NCBI GenBank assembly: GCA_027485535.1
Contig: JAIXQV010000067.1
Location: 1 to 20,050, forward strand
Length of the DNA stretch: 20,050 bases
Reading direction: 5' to 3'
Source: Oxalobacteraceae bacterium
Lineage (GTDB): Bacteria > Pseudomonadota > Gammaproteobacteria > Burkholderiales > Burkholderiaceae_D
The position numbers and the translations under genes were made by a program. This document shows, piece by piece, positions 1-7,275 of this stretch. Below the pieces are notes generated by a model. That model saw nothing but the letters and a program-made list of their open reading frames with translations, was not told the origin of the DNA and made no database searches. Position 1 is the first letter of the stretch; each line of letters starts with the position of its first letter.

Positions 1-616
1 AGTGTTGCATCATGTATTCATGCCATTCGATGGCATAGCCAAGTTCAATCAGCAGATCACGCGATGCTTCTGCACGATTAATCTGCACCACGCTGTCACC
101 GCGCCCGTGTGCCATAAAGATGGGTGTTTGCTGATTCGCGGTATGTCGTTCGCTGGCGATAACATCGGCAAGCGGCAGATAACCGGATAAGCACATCAAA
201 CCCGCTAATGTTTTCGAGTAGCGCAGCCCGGTTTGCAGGGTCATGGCGCACCCTTGCGAAAAGCCTGCTAAGACAATGTGTTGCGCCGAGATGCCGCGTG
301 AGATCTCGCGCTCGATCAAATCGTCGATGCGACGTTGCGAAGCGCGTAAGCCCTGCGCGTCCTCCCGCCTCACCAGATCCATACCAAGGATGTCATACCA
401 CGCCCGCATGACGTACCCGTTGTTGATGGTGACGGGCATTGTCTCCGCATGGGGGAATACGAAACGGATGCCGCGGCATCTGGCGAGATCAAGCTCGCGA
501 ACAATCGGTGCGAAGTCGTGACCATCCGCGCCCAAGCCGTGCATCCAGATGACGGCAGCTGTCGGTGATGGCGTGGTCTCGATTTCTATCGTTTCCAGTA
601 GCGGTAGATCGTTCAT
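1..616 (-). CDS. Carboxylesterase / phospholipase family alpha/beta-hydrolase, 3' end cut by the window edge
   Basis: A serine hydrolase of the carboxylesterase II / acyl-protein thioesterase-like family, which cleaves short-chain carboxylic esters in the cytoplasm; the true substrate cannot be told. The start is ATG at 616-614 (MNDLPLLETIEIETTPSP) and 205 codons are visible without a stop. Family landmarks are clear: an early WMHGLGADGHDF oxyanion-loop motif, the nucleophile elbow GFSQG with Ser120, the acid in HGRGDSVV (Asp174), and His205 in the last complete codon at the edge. The 120/174/205 spacing matches the family triad, so the catalytic set is complete and only a short C-terminal piece of about 10-20 residues should be missing. 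It begins 9 nt after the mog stop with no clear Shine-Dalgarno sequence, which suggests translation coupled to mog. Family call is firm; biological role is unknown. Confidence 0.9.
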   Translation of the reverse strand, partial: MNDLPLLETIEIETTPSPTAAVIWMHGLGADGHDFAPIVRELDLARCRGIRFVFPHAETMPVTINNGYVMRAWYDILGMDLVRREDAQGLRASQRRIDDLIEREISRGISAQHIVLAGFSQGCAMTLQTGLRYSKTLAGLMCLSGYLPLADVIASERHTANQQTPIFMAHGRGDSVVQINRAEASRDLLIELGYAIEWHEYMMQH

Positions 617-625
617 ATTGATATT

Positions 626-1243
626 TTATTTCGCTCGAATTGCCGATTTCGGTCGGAATGCCTTGCAGACGGCGTCATTGGTTTCGATATACGGACCGCC
701 GATCAGATCGATACAGTAGGGTACTGCCGCGAAGATGCCGGCAACGATACTGTTACCGTCGGCGTCTTTCAGTCCCTCGAGCGTCTCGCGTATCGATTTC
801 GGTTGCCCCGGCAGGTTCATGATCAGCGCTGCGTGATCTCCGCATTCACGGATCACTGCAACCTGACGCGACAAAATCGCCGTTGGAACAAAGCGAAGAC
901 TAATTTGCCGCATTTGTTCGCCGAAGCCGGGCATCGGCTTGGTCGCGACTGCCAAGGTCGCCTCGGGTGTTACATCGCGCCGCGCTGGGCCTGTACCGCC
1001 AGTGGTCAATACCAGATCGCAGCCGACCTCATCAACCAGCGCGATAAGTGTTTGTTGAATGGTGGCCTGATCATCAGGAATCAGGCGCGTCTCCATTTGC
1101 CAAGGGCTGGTCAGTGCCTGAGTAAACCAATCGCGTAGCGCTGGCACGCCTTGATCTTCATACACACCAGTAGATGCGCGGTCGGAAATCGATACCAAGC
1201 CGATGATTAACTCGTCAGGATGCGTTCTCGTCTTCTTCATCAT
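626..1243 (-). CDS. mog: Molybdopterin adenylyltransferase Mog (MogA)
   Basis: Adenylylates molybdopterin with ATP to give MPT-AMP, the activated intermediate used for molybdate insertion in molybdenum cofactor synthesis (cytoplasmic, trimeric in the family). The 205-residue protein keeps the MogA landmarks: an N-terminal SISDRASTGVYEDQGVPAL segment, the nucleotide/pterin loop TTGGTGPARRDVTPE (residues 80-94, with the conserved Asp90 and Glu94), MPGFGEQMRQIS, and NLPGQPKSIRETLEG. It is slightly longer than E. coli Mog, with a few extra residues before NLPGQ. Two adjacent ATG codons (1243 and 1240) are possible starts; the gene overlaps the 3' end of yjgA by about 29 nt, so its translation is probably coupled to yjgA. 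No other cofactor genes lie in the window, so the partner moeA must be elsewhere. Confidence 0.93.
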   Translation of the reverse strand: MMKKTRTHPDELIIGLVSISDRASTGVYEDQGVPALRDWFTQALTSPWQMETRLIPDDQATIQQTLIALVDEVGCDLVLTTGGTGPARRDVTPEATLAVATKPMPGFGEQMRQISLRFVPTAILSRQVAVIRECGDHAALIMNLPGQPKSIRETLEGLKDADGNSIVAGIFAAVPYCIDLIGGPYIETNDAVCKAFRPKSAIRAK

Positions 1244-1808
1244 TCTCGTCGGATGCGTGATCGTCCGTTGGTACCTGCAGTGACTTCAAAATCTGGAATA
1301 TCTCGCGGTACGCTTTCGGCGGTTTATTCTCCGCTTGCTCTTTGCGAGCATTACGGATCAGCGTACGCAGTTGCTGCACATTCAGCGTCGGATGCTGTGC
1401 GCATAAATCGGTGAGCGCGTTGTCATTGGCCAGCAAGCGTTCACGCTGTCGCTCAATCGCGTGCAGCGCTGCGGCCTCGGACTTGGATGTGCCACGCCAG
1501 CCGTCCACCGTTTTCTGGATGATGGCGGCCTCTTCTTCGCTCAGTGTGCGCATCTTTTTGCCAACAAACTGCAGCTGGCGGCGGCGGCCCTCGTGGCTGG
1601 TGATCTGCTGGCACTCAAGGATTGCCTCCAGCACATCCTCTGGCATCGGGACTTTTTTGACGCGATCGCGTGGGGCATCGACAAGCGCCTCGCCAAGCTT
1701 TTGCAGCGCGGTCATCTCGCGCTTGAGTTGCGACTTGGAAGGGCGTTCGTACTTCTGCTCGAATTCGCTGGATTGGAATCCGACCGCGCCGCGGTTGGCA
1801 TTGGGCAT
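1215..1808 (-). CDS. yjgA: Ribosome-associated protein YjgA / DarP (DUF615 family)
   Basis: Member of the DUF615 family. E. coli YjgA, renamed DarP, binds late 50S assembly intermediates and promotes maturation of the large subunit near the peptidyl transferase centre. The 197-residue protein has the usual organisation: a short polar N-terminus, the conserved YERPSKSQLKREMTALQKLG block (about residues 20-39), then a long, highly charged helical body with GRRRQLQFVGKKMR and the C-terminal LRTLIRNARKE and AYREIFQ-type segments. It ends in an acidic tail (DDHASDENDEEDENAS). The start is ATG 1808-1806; I see no strong Shine-Dalgarno sequence. It is first in a minus-strand run yjgA-mog-esterase and is divergent from pmbA with 71 nt between them. 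The yjgA/pmbA divergent pairing is common in proteobacteria and supports both calls. Confidence 0.93.
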   Translation of the reverse strand: MPNANRGAVGFQSSEFEQKYERPSKSQLKREMTALQKLGEALVDAPRDRVKKVPMPEDVLEAILECQQITSHEGRRRQLQFVGKKMRTLSEEEAAIIQKTVDGWRGTSKSEAAALHAIERQRERLLANDNALTDLCAQHPTLNVQQLRTLIRNARKEQAENKPPKAYREIFQILKSLQVPTDDHASDENDEEDENAS

Positions 1809-1820
1809 GGGGACGGCCGA

Positions 1821-1849
1821 TTGAAAAACGAAACGGCTGCTATGATAAC
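1821..1849 (+). promoter_or_regulatory. Candidate sigma-70 promoter for pmbA
   Basis: In the 71-nt gap between yjgA and pmbA there is TTGAAA (1821-1826, five of six consensus bases for -35), a 17-nt spacer, and GATAAC (1844-1849, four of six for -10). Transcription would start near 1856, giving a leader of about 24 nt before the pmbA ATG at 1880. Inferred from sequence only. Confidence 0.4.
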
Positions 1850-1879
1850 CGCTTTGATCCTGACCCGAGAGAACCCCGC

Positions 1880-3244
1880 ATGAGCGCTGATGTCTTTACC
1901 CACTCGCAAGAACAGCTGAAAGAAATTGCTGCCGATGTGCTGCGCTTCGCTCAAGAGAAGGGCGCTTCGGACGCGGTGGTCGAGCTGAGCGAGGGGCAGG
2001 GGCTGTCGGTCAGTGTACGCAAGGGTCAGGTCGACACCATCGAGCAGAACAAAGACAAAGGCATCGGCGTCACCATCTTTCTGGGTCAGGGTCGAGCGAT
2101 CCGCCGGGGTAATGCCAGCACCTCGGATTTTTCGCTGAGGTCCTTGAAAGAAACGGTCGACGCCGCCTACGACATCGCGCGCTTCACCGCAGAGGATGAC
2201 TGCGCCGGATTGCCGGATGAGGAGATGTTGGAGCGCGCGCCCAAAGACCTCGATCTGTTTCATCCTTGGGCAATTAATGCGGATCAGGCGGTACAAATCG
2301 CGCTGCGCTGTGAGGCTGCGGCATTTGCCGTCGATAAGCGCATCACCAACAGCGAGGGCGCTGGCGTATACGCGCAGCAGTCCCATTTTGTACTGGCCAA
2401 TTCGCGCGGTTTCATGGCGGGCTACCCTTACACACGCCATTCAATCTCGGTGTCGCCGATTGCGGGCAAGGGCCAGCACATGCAGCGCGATGATTGGTAT
2501 ACCTCTGACCGAAATCCGCAGCACCTGGCTGAGCCGGAAGCTGTTGGTCGCTACGCTGCTGAGCGTGCGCTGGCGCGACTGAATGCGCGCAAGCTGGATA
2601 CCCGCAAGTGCCCAGTGCTGTTCGAGGCGCCACTGGCAGCTGGATTAGTCGGCGCCTTCGTACAGGCGGTATCGGGCGGCGCTTTGTACCGTAAATCTAC
2701 TTTCCTGACCGACTCTATCGGTACGCAGGTATTTGGCGACGATATTCGTATCGTCGAGGACCCCTCGATCCAAAGTGCGACCGGCTCTGCGCCGTTTGAT
2801 GAGGAAGGTGTTCGCGTGCAGGCGCGTGATGTAGTGAGCGCCGGTATTGTGCAAGGCTATTTCTTGTCGACTTACTCCGCGCGCAAGCTGGGCATGAAAA
2901 CTACCGGTAACGCGGGTGGCTCCCATAATCTGCAGATACTCTCCTCGCGTACTCGGGCTGGCGATGATTTCGTGGCCATGCTGAAAAAAATGGGTACCGG
3001 CTTGCTCGTCACCGAATTACTCGGGCACGGTGTCAACTATGTCACTGGTGATTACTCACGCGGCGCTTCTGGCTATTGGGTCGAGAATGGTGTGATCCAG
3101 TACCCGGTAGAGGAGATCACGATTGCGGGCAACTTGCGTGACATGTTCAAAGACATCGCAGCGATCGGTAGCGATGTACTGGTGCGTGGCACGAAATCGA
3201 CGGGCTCGATTTTGATAGGCAACATGACCATCGCCGGTGCCTGA
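1880..3244 (+). CDS. pmbA: Metalloprotease subunit PmbA / TldE
   Basis: TldE/PmbA subunit of the TldD-TldE protease, which in E. coli matures microcin B17 and degrades the antitoxin CcdA. The family heterodimer is cytoplasmic and the zinc-binding catalytic residues belong to TldD, not to this subunit. The 454-residue length is normal for PmbA. It shows the N-terminal VELSEGQGLSVSVRKG and GIGVTIFLG beta segments, an Ala-rich helical region (about 87-160), TNSEGAGV, and the conserved C-terminal GNAGGSHNLQIL (343-354), LLVTELLGHGVNYVTGDYSRGASG (375-398, given here as a landmark) and GNLRDMFKDI regions. No HExxxH motif is present, which fits TldE rather than TldD; tldD is not in the window. The start is ATG 1880 with a weak purine-rich GAGAGAA upstream. 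It lies divergent from yjgA. No antibacterial-peptide gene is seen nearby, so a housekeeping role is assumed. Confidence 0.94.
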   Translation: MSADVFTHSQEQLKEIAADVLRFAQEKGASDAVVELSEGQGLSVSVRKGQVDTIEQNKDKGIGVTIFLGQGRAIRRGNASTSDFSLRSLKETVDAAYDIARFTAEDDCAGLPDEEMLERAPKDLDLFHPWAINADQAVQIALRCEAAAFAVDKRITNSEGAGVYAQQSHFVLANSRGFMAGYPYTRHSISVSPIAGKGQHMQRDDWYTSDRNPQHLAEPEAVGRYAAERALARLNARKLDTRKCPVLFEAPLAAGLVGAFVQAVSGGALYRKSTFLTDSIGTQVFGDDIRIVEDPSIQSATGSAPFDEEGVRVQARDVVSAGIVQGYFLSTYSARKLGMKTTGNAGGSHNLQILSSRTRAGDDFVAMLKKMGTGLLVTELLGHGVNYVTGDYSRGASGYWVENGVIQYPVEEITIAGNLRDMFKDIAAIGSDVLVRGTKSTGSILIGNMTIAGA

Positions 3245-3692
3245 GTTCCTTCAAGCAACGAAAACATTCTTTTTTGTTGAGGTGTTCGTCCATCGGATAT
3301 CTTTAACGACAACCGACCCAGCTTGCGTTCGAGCAAGCTGATGGCCCTCAAGGCCGGGCATTGAGGCATCTTCAACCCGTAGAACTGCGGCGCTTGTCGA
3401 TGACCATTCCCTTTTGAATCTTTGCCGCCTCTGCGCGGTGTTTGCTGCGCGTTTACAACGTCTTCACCTCAAATACGTTTTTTTCGATAGTTGAGAGAAA
3501 CTTTGCTTGCATGGGGAGAAATGTTGCAGATAGTGCGTTTAAACAACATTGGGAATTTTGTTATGAAATAGCTATTGCTCGCCTCCGAAAGCCCCTCCTA
3601 AAATTGCCAAGGTTTTAACAAACCTCGCCAGCTTGCTGCGCCGGTCAGTGCGCTGGTTCCAGACTAAATACCAGGCAAATAGGGGACTTTTC
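3245..3692. other. Long non-coding interval between pmbA and dctP
   Basis: This 448-bp stretch is the longest gap without a recognised gene, and is more AT-rich towards its right half than the flanking genes. It holds a perfect 8-bp inverted repeat (3319-3340), a weaker one after it (about 3343-3366), and the region that must contain the dctP promoter. A weak sigma-54-like match is at 3513-3528. I cannot identify a sigma-70 promoter with confidence, and no open frame in it has convincing coding features. Shine-Dalgarno AGGGGA (3681-3686) at its right end serves dctP. Confidence 0.7.
3319..3340. repeat. Perfect inverted repeat, hairpin-forming, downstream of pmbA
   Basis: CAGCTTGC, a 6-nt loop GTTCGA, then GCAAGCTG form a perfect 8-bp stem, 75 nt after the pmbA stop. 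There is no T-run on either side, so it is not a standard intrinsic terminator, although it could protect the 3' end of the pmbA transcript or be part of a structured RNA. Confidence 0.45.
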
Positions 3693-4778
3693 ATGAAACG
3701 TCGTTCATTCCTTTCCGGCGCTGCAGCCGGCGTGGCCGCCGGCATCGCCAGCGCGCCAGCCATCGCGCAACCCAACACCACGATCAACTGGCGGCTGGCC
3801 TCCAGCTTTCCCAAATCCCTCGATACCATCTACGGCGCCGCTGAGGTTATGGCTAAGCGGGTAGCGGCACTGACGGATGGCAAATTCAATATTCGCGTGT
3901 TTCCAGGCGGTGAGCTTGTACCTGCGCTGCAGGTACTGGATGCGGTGCAAGCCGCTACCGTCGAGATGGGCCATTCCGCGTCGTACTACTACTTCGGCAA
4001 AGACGCTACCTTCGCTTTTGATACCGCTGTTCCGTTTGGCCTCACCGCACGTCAGCAGACCGCTTGGATAGACCAAGGCGGTGGTCGTCAACTGATGCGT
4101 GATTTTTTTGCAGAGTATGGCGTGGTCAACTTCATGGGTGGCAATACCGGTTGTCAGATGGGCGGCTGGTTCCGTCGTGAGGTCAAGACACCGGAGGATT
4201 TGCAAGGCTTGAAGATGCGGGTCGGTGGTTTCGCGGGTCGTGTGATGCAAAAGCTGGGCGTGGTGCCACAGCAAATCGCCGGTGGTGATATCTATCCTGC
4301 ATTGGAGAAGGGCACGATCGATGCCGCCGAATGGATCGGCCCTTATGACGACGAGAAGCTAGGTTTCAACAAAGTCGCGCCGTTCTATTACACCCCGGGC
4401 TGGTGGGAGCCAAGCGCGCAGTTGTCGTTCTACGTCAACAAAAAAGAATGGGACAAACTGCCGAAGGAATATCAGGCAGCGCTTGAGGTGGCTACCTATG
4501 AGGCGCACATCGCGATGCAGGCGATGTATGACGCGCGTAACCCTGGAGCACTTGCACGCCTGATGAAGAATGGCGTCAAGTTGCGCACGTTCTCGAAACC
4601 GATTCTGGATGCCTGCTATGAAGCTGCGCAGGAGGTGATTGAGGAGGAGGCCTCGAAGAACGCGAAGTTCAAAAAGGTACTGGAGCCATGGCGCCGCTTC
4701 CATCAGGATCAAAACAACTGGTACTCGGTGGCCGAGACGCCAGTCCAGGCTTATCTGATTGGGCGTCGCAAGTCCTGA
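3693..4778 (+). CDS. dctP: TRAP transporter periplasmic solute-binding protein, DctP family, TakP-like
   Basis: Periplasmic binding component of a TRAP transporter, delivering an organic acid to the DctQM membrane unit. I chose ATG 3693, which has AGGGGA 6 nt upstream and begins MKRRSFLSGAAAG, a twin-arginine (Tat) signal with RRSFL and an APAIAQ cleavage site near residue 26; a TTG 60 nt earlier would bury this signal. The mature part matches the TakP-like branch that binds 2-oxo acids: NWRLASSFPKSLDTIYGAAE at the start, Gln155 in NTGCQMGGWF, the DctP signature arginine Arg176 in LKMRVGGF, and the Glu213-Trp214 pair in AAEWIGPYDD. In TakP the equivalents contact the carboxylate and a cation, so a 2-oxocarboxylate ligand is plausible but unproven. 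Length of 361 residues is normal. The gene lies alone on the plus strand, converging on dctM/dctQ. Confidence 0.93.
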   Translation: MKRRSFLSGAAAGVAAGIASAPAIAQPNTTINWRLASSFPKSLDTIYGAAEVMAKRVAALTDGKFNIRVFPGGELVPALQVLDAVQAATVEMGHSASYYYFGKDATFAFDTAVPFGLTARQQTAWIDQGGGRQLMRDFFAEYGVVNFMGGNTGCQMGGWFRREVKTPEDLQGLKMRVGGFAGRVMQKLGVVPQQIAGGDIYPALEKGTIDAAEWIGPYDDEKLGFNKVAPFYYTPGWWEPSAQLSFYVNKKEWDKLPKEYQAALEVATYEAHIAMQAMYDARNPGALARLMKNGVKLRTFSKPILDACYEAAQEVIEEEASKNAKFKKVLEPWRRFHQDQNNWYSVAETPVQAYLIGRRKS

Positions 4779-4793
4779 TTCAATAAGGCGCAA

Positions 4794-4827
4794 AAAAACA
4801 AAGCCCGCAGAAGCGGGCTTTGTTTTT
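4794..4827. terminator. Strong bidirectional intrinsic terminator between dctP and dctM
   Basis: A 15-bp perfect inverted repeat (arms 4794-4808 and 4813-4827, loop AGAA) has a GC-rich core AAAGCCCGC/GCGGGCTTT flanked by A-runs on the left and T-runs on the right. Read on the plus strand the stem ends in TTTTT after dctP; read on the minus strand it ends in a seven-T run after dctM. It therefore serves as a shared terminator for both convergent transcripts. Confidence 0.93.
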
Positions 4828-4844
4828 GGCGGGTTTTCCTTTTT

Positions 4845-4874
4845 GCAGCCACCCTAACAGTAAAGGGCGGCTGC
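4845..4874 (-). repeat. Second hairpin in the dctM 3' region
   Basis: Arms GCAGCC-N-CCCT (from 4845) and AGGG-N-GGCTGC (to 4874) pair around an 8-nt loop. The one mismatch is A-C in plus-strand RNA but a G-U pair in minus-strand RNA, so the 11-bp stem is complete only in the dctM transcript. It starts 22 nt after the dctM stop and lies before the main terminator. No T-run follows, so it more likely shields the 3' end or slows polymerase than terminates alone. Confidence 0.55.
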
Positions 4875-4896
4875 ACTAGGGAGCAGGGTTGATCGC

Positions 4897-6573
4897 TTAC
4901 TTCTTCAGTGGCTCTGCTGAAAACTCCAGCTTGAGATCGCTGCCCGAGCCAGTCTCAGCGGAGAAATCAACATTCGGTATCTCTGCCGCACTATCGGTAC
5001 CCATGTCAATATTTAGCTCGATCTGTTCTTTCATATCGGTTTTATTCGCGACCGTGATCATGCTTGGAAAGGCGATGATGAGAGCGACCATGATCACCTG
5101 AATACCAACGAACGGTACTGCACCCCAGTAGATATCGCTCGTCTTGACCTTCTTCGGTGCCACCGATCGCAGATAAAACAGAGCAAAACCGAAAGGTGGA
5201 TGCATGAAGGAGGTCTGCATGTTTACCGACAGTAAAACGCCGAACCAGATCAGATCAATGCCCATCTTTTCTGCAACCGGTCCGACCAGCGGTACCAAAA
5301 TGAACGCTAGCTCGAAGAAGTCAAGGAAGAACGCTAAGCCGAAGAATAGTAGGTTGACGACAATCAGGAAGCCGACTTCACCGCCGGGTAGCGAGCTAAG
5401 CAGATGCTCCACCCACAGGTCGCCGTTGATGCCACGGAACACCAGCGAGAACACGCTAGAGCCGATCAAGATGAATAGAACGAAGCACGACAACCGCGTC
5501 GTCGAGTTCATTGCTTGCTGAAGTAGATCCTTTGAAAGCCGGCGATTAGCGAGTGCCAATAGCATGGCACCCAGCGCACCCATGCCACCACCCTCAGTTG
5601 GCGTTGCGATGCCAACAAAGATAGTGCCGAGCACCAGAAAAATCAGGGCCAGTGGCGGAACGAGAACCAGGACAACTTGTTCAGCCATTTTCGATAGCAG
5701 GCCAAGTTTCAGCTTACGGTTAGCCAGTGCGACGCTATAGGTGAGCACTACGCCAACGACGCCGCTGTAGACCAAGCTGACATCGTCAGCGAGTTCTGGC
5801 TTTGCTGCGGCGAGATACACGGTCTTGAAAAGCCAGGCGCTGGCAAACCCAAACGCTAGTATCGCCATCAAGGATTGCAGGCCGTTGGAGCCATCTGGCT
5901 GACGAAGATTACGCGCCTCTGGAGGTAGGGCGGGTAATGCGTTCGGGCGGAGCATAGAAACGATAAAAATATAGCCGGCATAAAAAGCGGTCAGTAGAAG
6001 GCCGGGTATGAATGCTGCCTGATACATGTCGCCGACCGAGCGTCCCAGTTGGTCTGCCATCACGATTAGCACCAGCGATGGCGGAATGATCTGTGCCAGC
6101 GTTCCTGAAGCCGCGATTACGCCGGATGCAATTTTTTGGTCATACCCGTAGCGCAGCATGACCGGCAGCGAGATGAGGCCCATCGAGATGACTGATGCCG
6201 CTACAACACCGGTGGTGGCAGCCAGCAGCGCACCGACGAAAATCACGGCGTATGCAATACCACCGCGCAGCGGACCGAATAGTTGGCCAATGGTATCGAG
6301 CAGATCCTCAGCCATACCGGAGCGCTCGAGAATCAGCCCCATGAAGGTGAAGAAGGGGATGGCGAGTAAGGTGTCGTTGGCCATGATGCCAAACAAGCGG
6401 TTAGGCAGTGCTTGTAGCAACTCTGGCTTGAGCAGGCCAAGCTCGATGCCGATTAATCCGAACAGTAGGCCGTTCGCAGCTAAAGAAAAAGCGACCGGAA
6501 AACCCGATAGCAAGAACACCACGAGGGTGACGAACATGACTGGCGCCATATTCGCGATGAGAAATTCAGTCAT
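4897..6573 (-). CDS. dctM: TRAP transporter large permease DctM, long form
   Basis: Large membrane subunit of a TRAP transporter, the sodium-coupled channel through which the solute enters. The 558-residue protein has DctM features: PVAFSLAANGLLFG (26-39), ANDTLLAIPFFTFMGLILERSG, SGTLAQIIPPSLVLIVMADQ (156-174), FVGIATPTEGGGMGALGA (319-336), LDFFELAFILVPLVGPV and NMQTSFMHPPFGFALFYLR. It is much longer than a typical DctM (about 425-430). The excess sits in two places: an additional pair of hydrophobic segments around 230-285 between the two conserved halves, and a polar, acidic C-terminal tail of about 48 residues (from 511). Its ATG is separated by 2 nt from the dctQ stop (TGATCATG), so the two are cotranscribed and probably translationally coupled. 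It ends facing dctP, sharing a terminator. Confidence 0.95.
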   Translation of the reverse strand: MTEFLIANMAPVMFVTLVVFLLSGFPVAFSLAANGLLFGLIGIELGLLKPELLQALPNRLFGIMANDTLLAIPFFTFMGLILERSGMAEDLLDTIGQLFGPLRGGIAYAVIFVGALLAATTGVVAASVISMGLISLPVMLRYGYDQKIASGVIAASGTLAQIIPPSLVLIVMADQLGRSVGDMYQAAFIPGLLLTAFYAGYIFIVSMLRPNALPALPPEARNLRQPDGSNGLQSLMAILAFGFASAWLFKTVYLAAAKPELADDVSLVYSGVVGVVLTYSVALANRKLKLGLLSKMAEQVVLVLVPPLALIFLVLGTIFVGIATPTEGGGMGALGAMLLALANRRLSKDLLQQAMNSTTRLSCFVLFILIGSSVFSLVFRGINGDLWVEHLLSSLPGGEVGFLIVVNLLFFGLAFFLDFFELAFILVPLVGPVAEKMGIDLIWFGVLLSVNMQTSFMHPPFGFALFYLRSVAPKKVKTSDIYWGAVPFVGIQVIMVALIIAFPSMITVANKTDMKEQIELNIDMGTDSAAEIPNVDFSAETGSGSDLKLEFSAEPLKK

Positions 6574-6575
6574 GA

Positions 6576-7208
6576 TCAGGCTTCCTTCTTGATGGATTGG
6601 TTGGCGGCAGGCGCTACGTCGGCCAGGTTGAGTTGATTAGCAGCCGCAATGGCTTCGATCTCCTCTTGCGGTGTGGCTTGCTGTTTTTCGAAGGCGCTTG
6701 CATCAACCTGACCGAGCAAGAAACCGATACGCTTGATCAGTTCCGATATCCCCTGCAAGCTCAGCATCAGAAACCCTACGGGAATCAATAGCTTCGCCGG
6801 CCAAACGATCAGTCCACCGGCATTACTTGACATCTCCTGACTTCGGATAGATTCCATGGCGTAGGGCACGGCGAAGTACAGAATAAGTAGCGTCGCCGGT
6901 AGCAAGAACAGAATGAATCCGAAGATATCAATCCACACCTGAGTACGTTTCGGAAATCGTCCTACGACGACATCAATCCGAACATGCTCATTACGCTTGA
7001 GGGTGTAGGAAGATGCCAGCAGGAAAATTGCACCGAATAGGTACCACTGGATCTCTAGCCAGGCATTCGAGCTGATATTGAGTGAATAGCGCACCAATGC
7101 GTTACCAGCACAAATCAGTACGGCTGCCAACAAGGCCCAACTGATACTGAGGCCAATGCGCTCGTTCAAGGCATCGATCGATTTAGATAGTGACAGGAAG
7201 AAGGACAT
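6576..7208 (-). CDS. dctQ: TRAP transporter small permease DctQ
   Basis: Small membrane subunit that pairs with DctM. Four hydrophobic segments are visible (about residues 20-42, 53-70, 92-115 and 138-155). The family signature LEIQWYLFGAIFLLASSYTL followed by KRNEHVRIDVV (51-81) is well kept. The 210-residue length exceeds a typical DctQ (about 160-180) because of a hydrophilic C-terminal tail from about residue 168, rich in Ala, Gln and Glu. The start is ATG 7208-7206 with the purine-rich GAGAGAG 8 nt or so upstream; in frame there is no other ATG before a TGA stop. It is the first gene of the dctQ-dctM unit. Upstream is a 298-nt leader region with a hairpin and a possible small ORF, and then argH. 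Confidence 0.93.
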   Translation of the reverse strand: MSFFLSLSKSIDALNERIGLSISWALLAAVLICAGNALVRYSLNISSNAWLEIQWYLFGAIFLLASSYTLKRNEHVRIDVVVGRFPKRTQVWIDIFGFILFLLPATLLILYFAVPYAMESIRSQEMSSNAGGLIVWPAKLLIPVGFLMLSLQGISELIKRIGFLLGQVDASAFEKQQATPQEEIEAIAAANQLNLADVAPAANQSIKKEA

Positions 7209-7275
7209 GACAAAGCTCTCTCGAAGAATGGAGGCAGTCGACAGATCCGGTGGCCGCCGATGACCTGATCGTCAT
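7183..7275 (-). CDS. Possible 30-codon leader ORF overlapping the dctQ start
   Basis: On the minus strand an excellent Shine-Dalgarno AAGGAG (7290-7285) sits 9 nt before an ATG (7275-7273) that opens a 30-codon frame beginning MTIRSSAATGSVDCL and ending TAA inside dctQ, overlapping its start by 26 nt in another frame. The ATG lies in the stem of the hairpin at 7254-7281. It could couple translation to dctQ, or the AAGGAG could be fortuitous. I do not recognise the peptide, and it has no homologue that I know of. Confidence 0.2.
   Translation of the reverse strand: MTIRSSAATGSVDCLHSSRELCHVLLPVTI

Noticed and set aside
1880..3244. pmbA as part of a bacteriocin-maturation island
   Set aside because: TldE is widespread as a housekeeping gene; no precursor peptide, immunity or export gene is near it.
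3073..3375. A 100-codon minus-strand frame crossing the 3' end of pmbA
   Set aside because: More than half of it is antisense to conserved pmbA codons, and it has no recognisable domain or ribosome site.
3511..3618. A 35-codon frame (MGRNVADSAFKQHW...) in the gap before dctP
   Set aside because: No well-spaced Shine-Dalgarno sequence, no recognisable family and a short length; likely chance.
3633..3692. TTG start for dctP 60 nt upstream
   Set aside because: It has no good ribosome site, and the extra 20 residues would precede a typical Tat signal that begins at ATG 3693 after AGGGGA.
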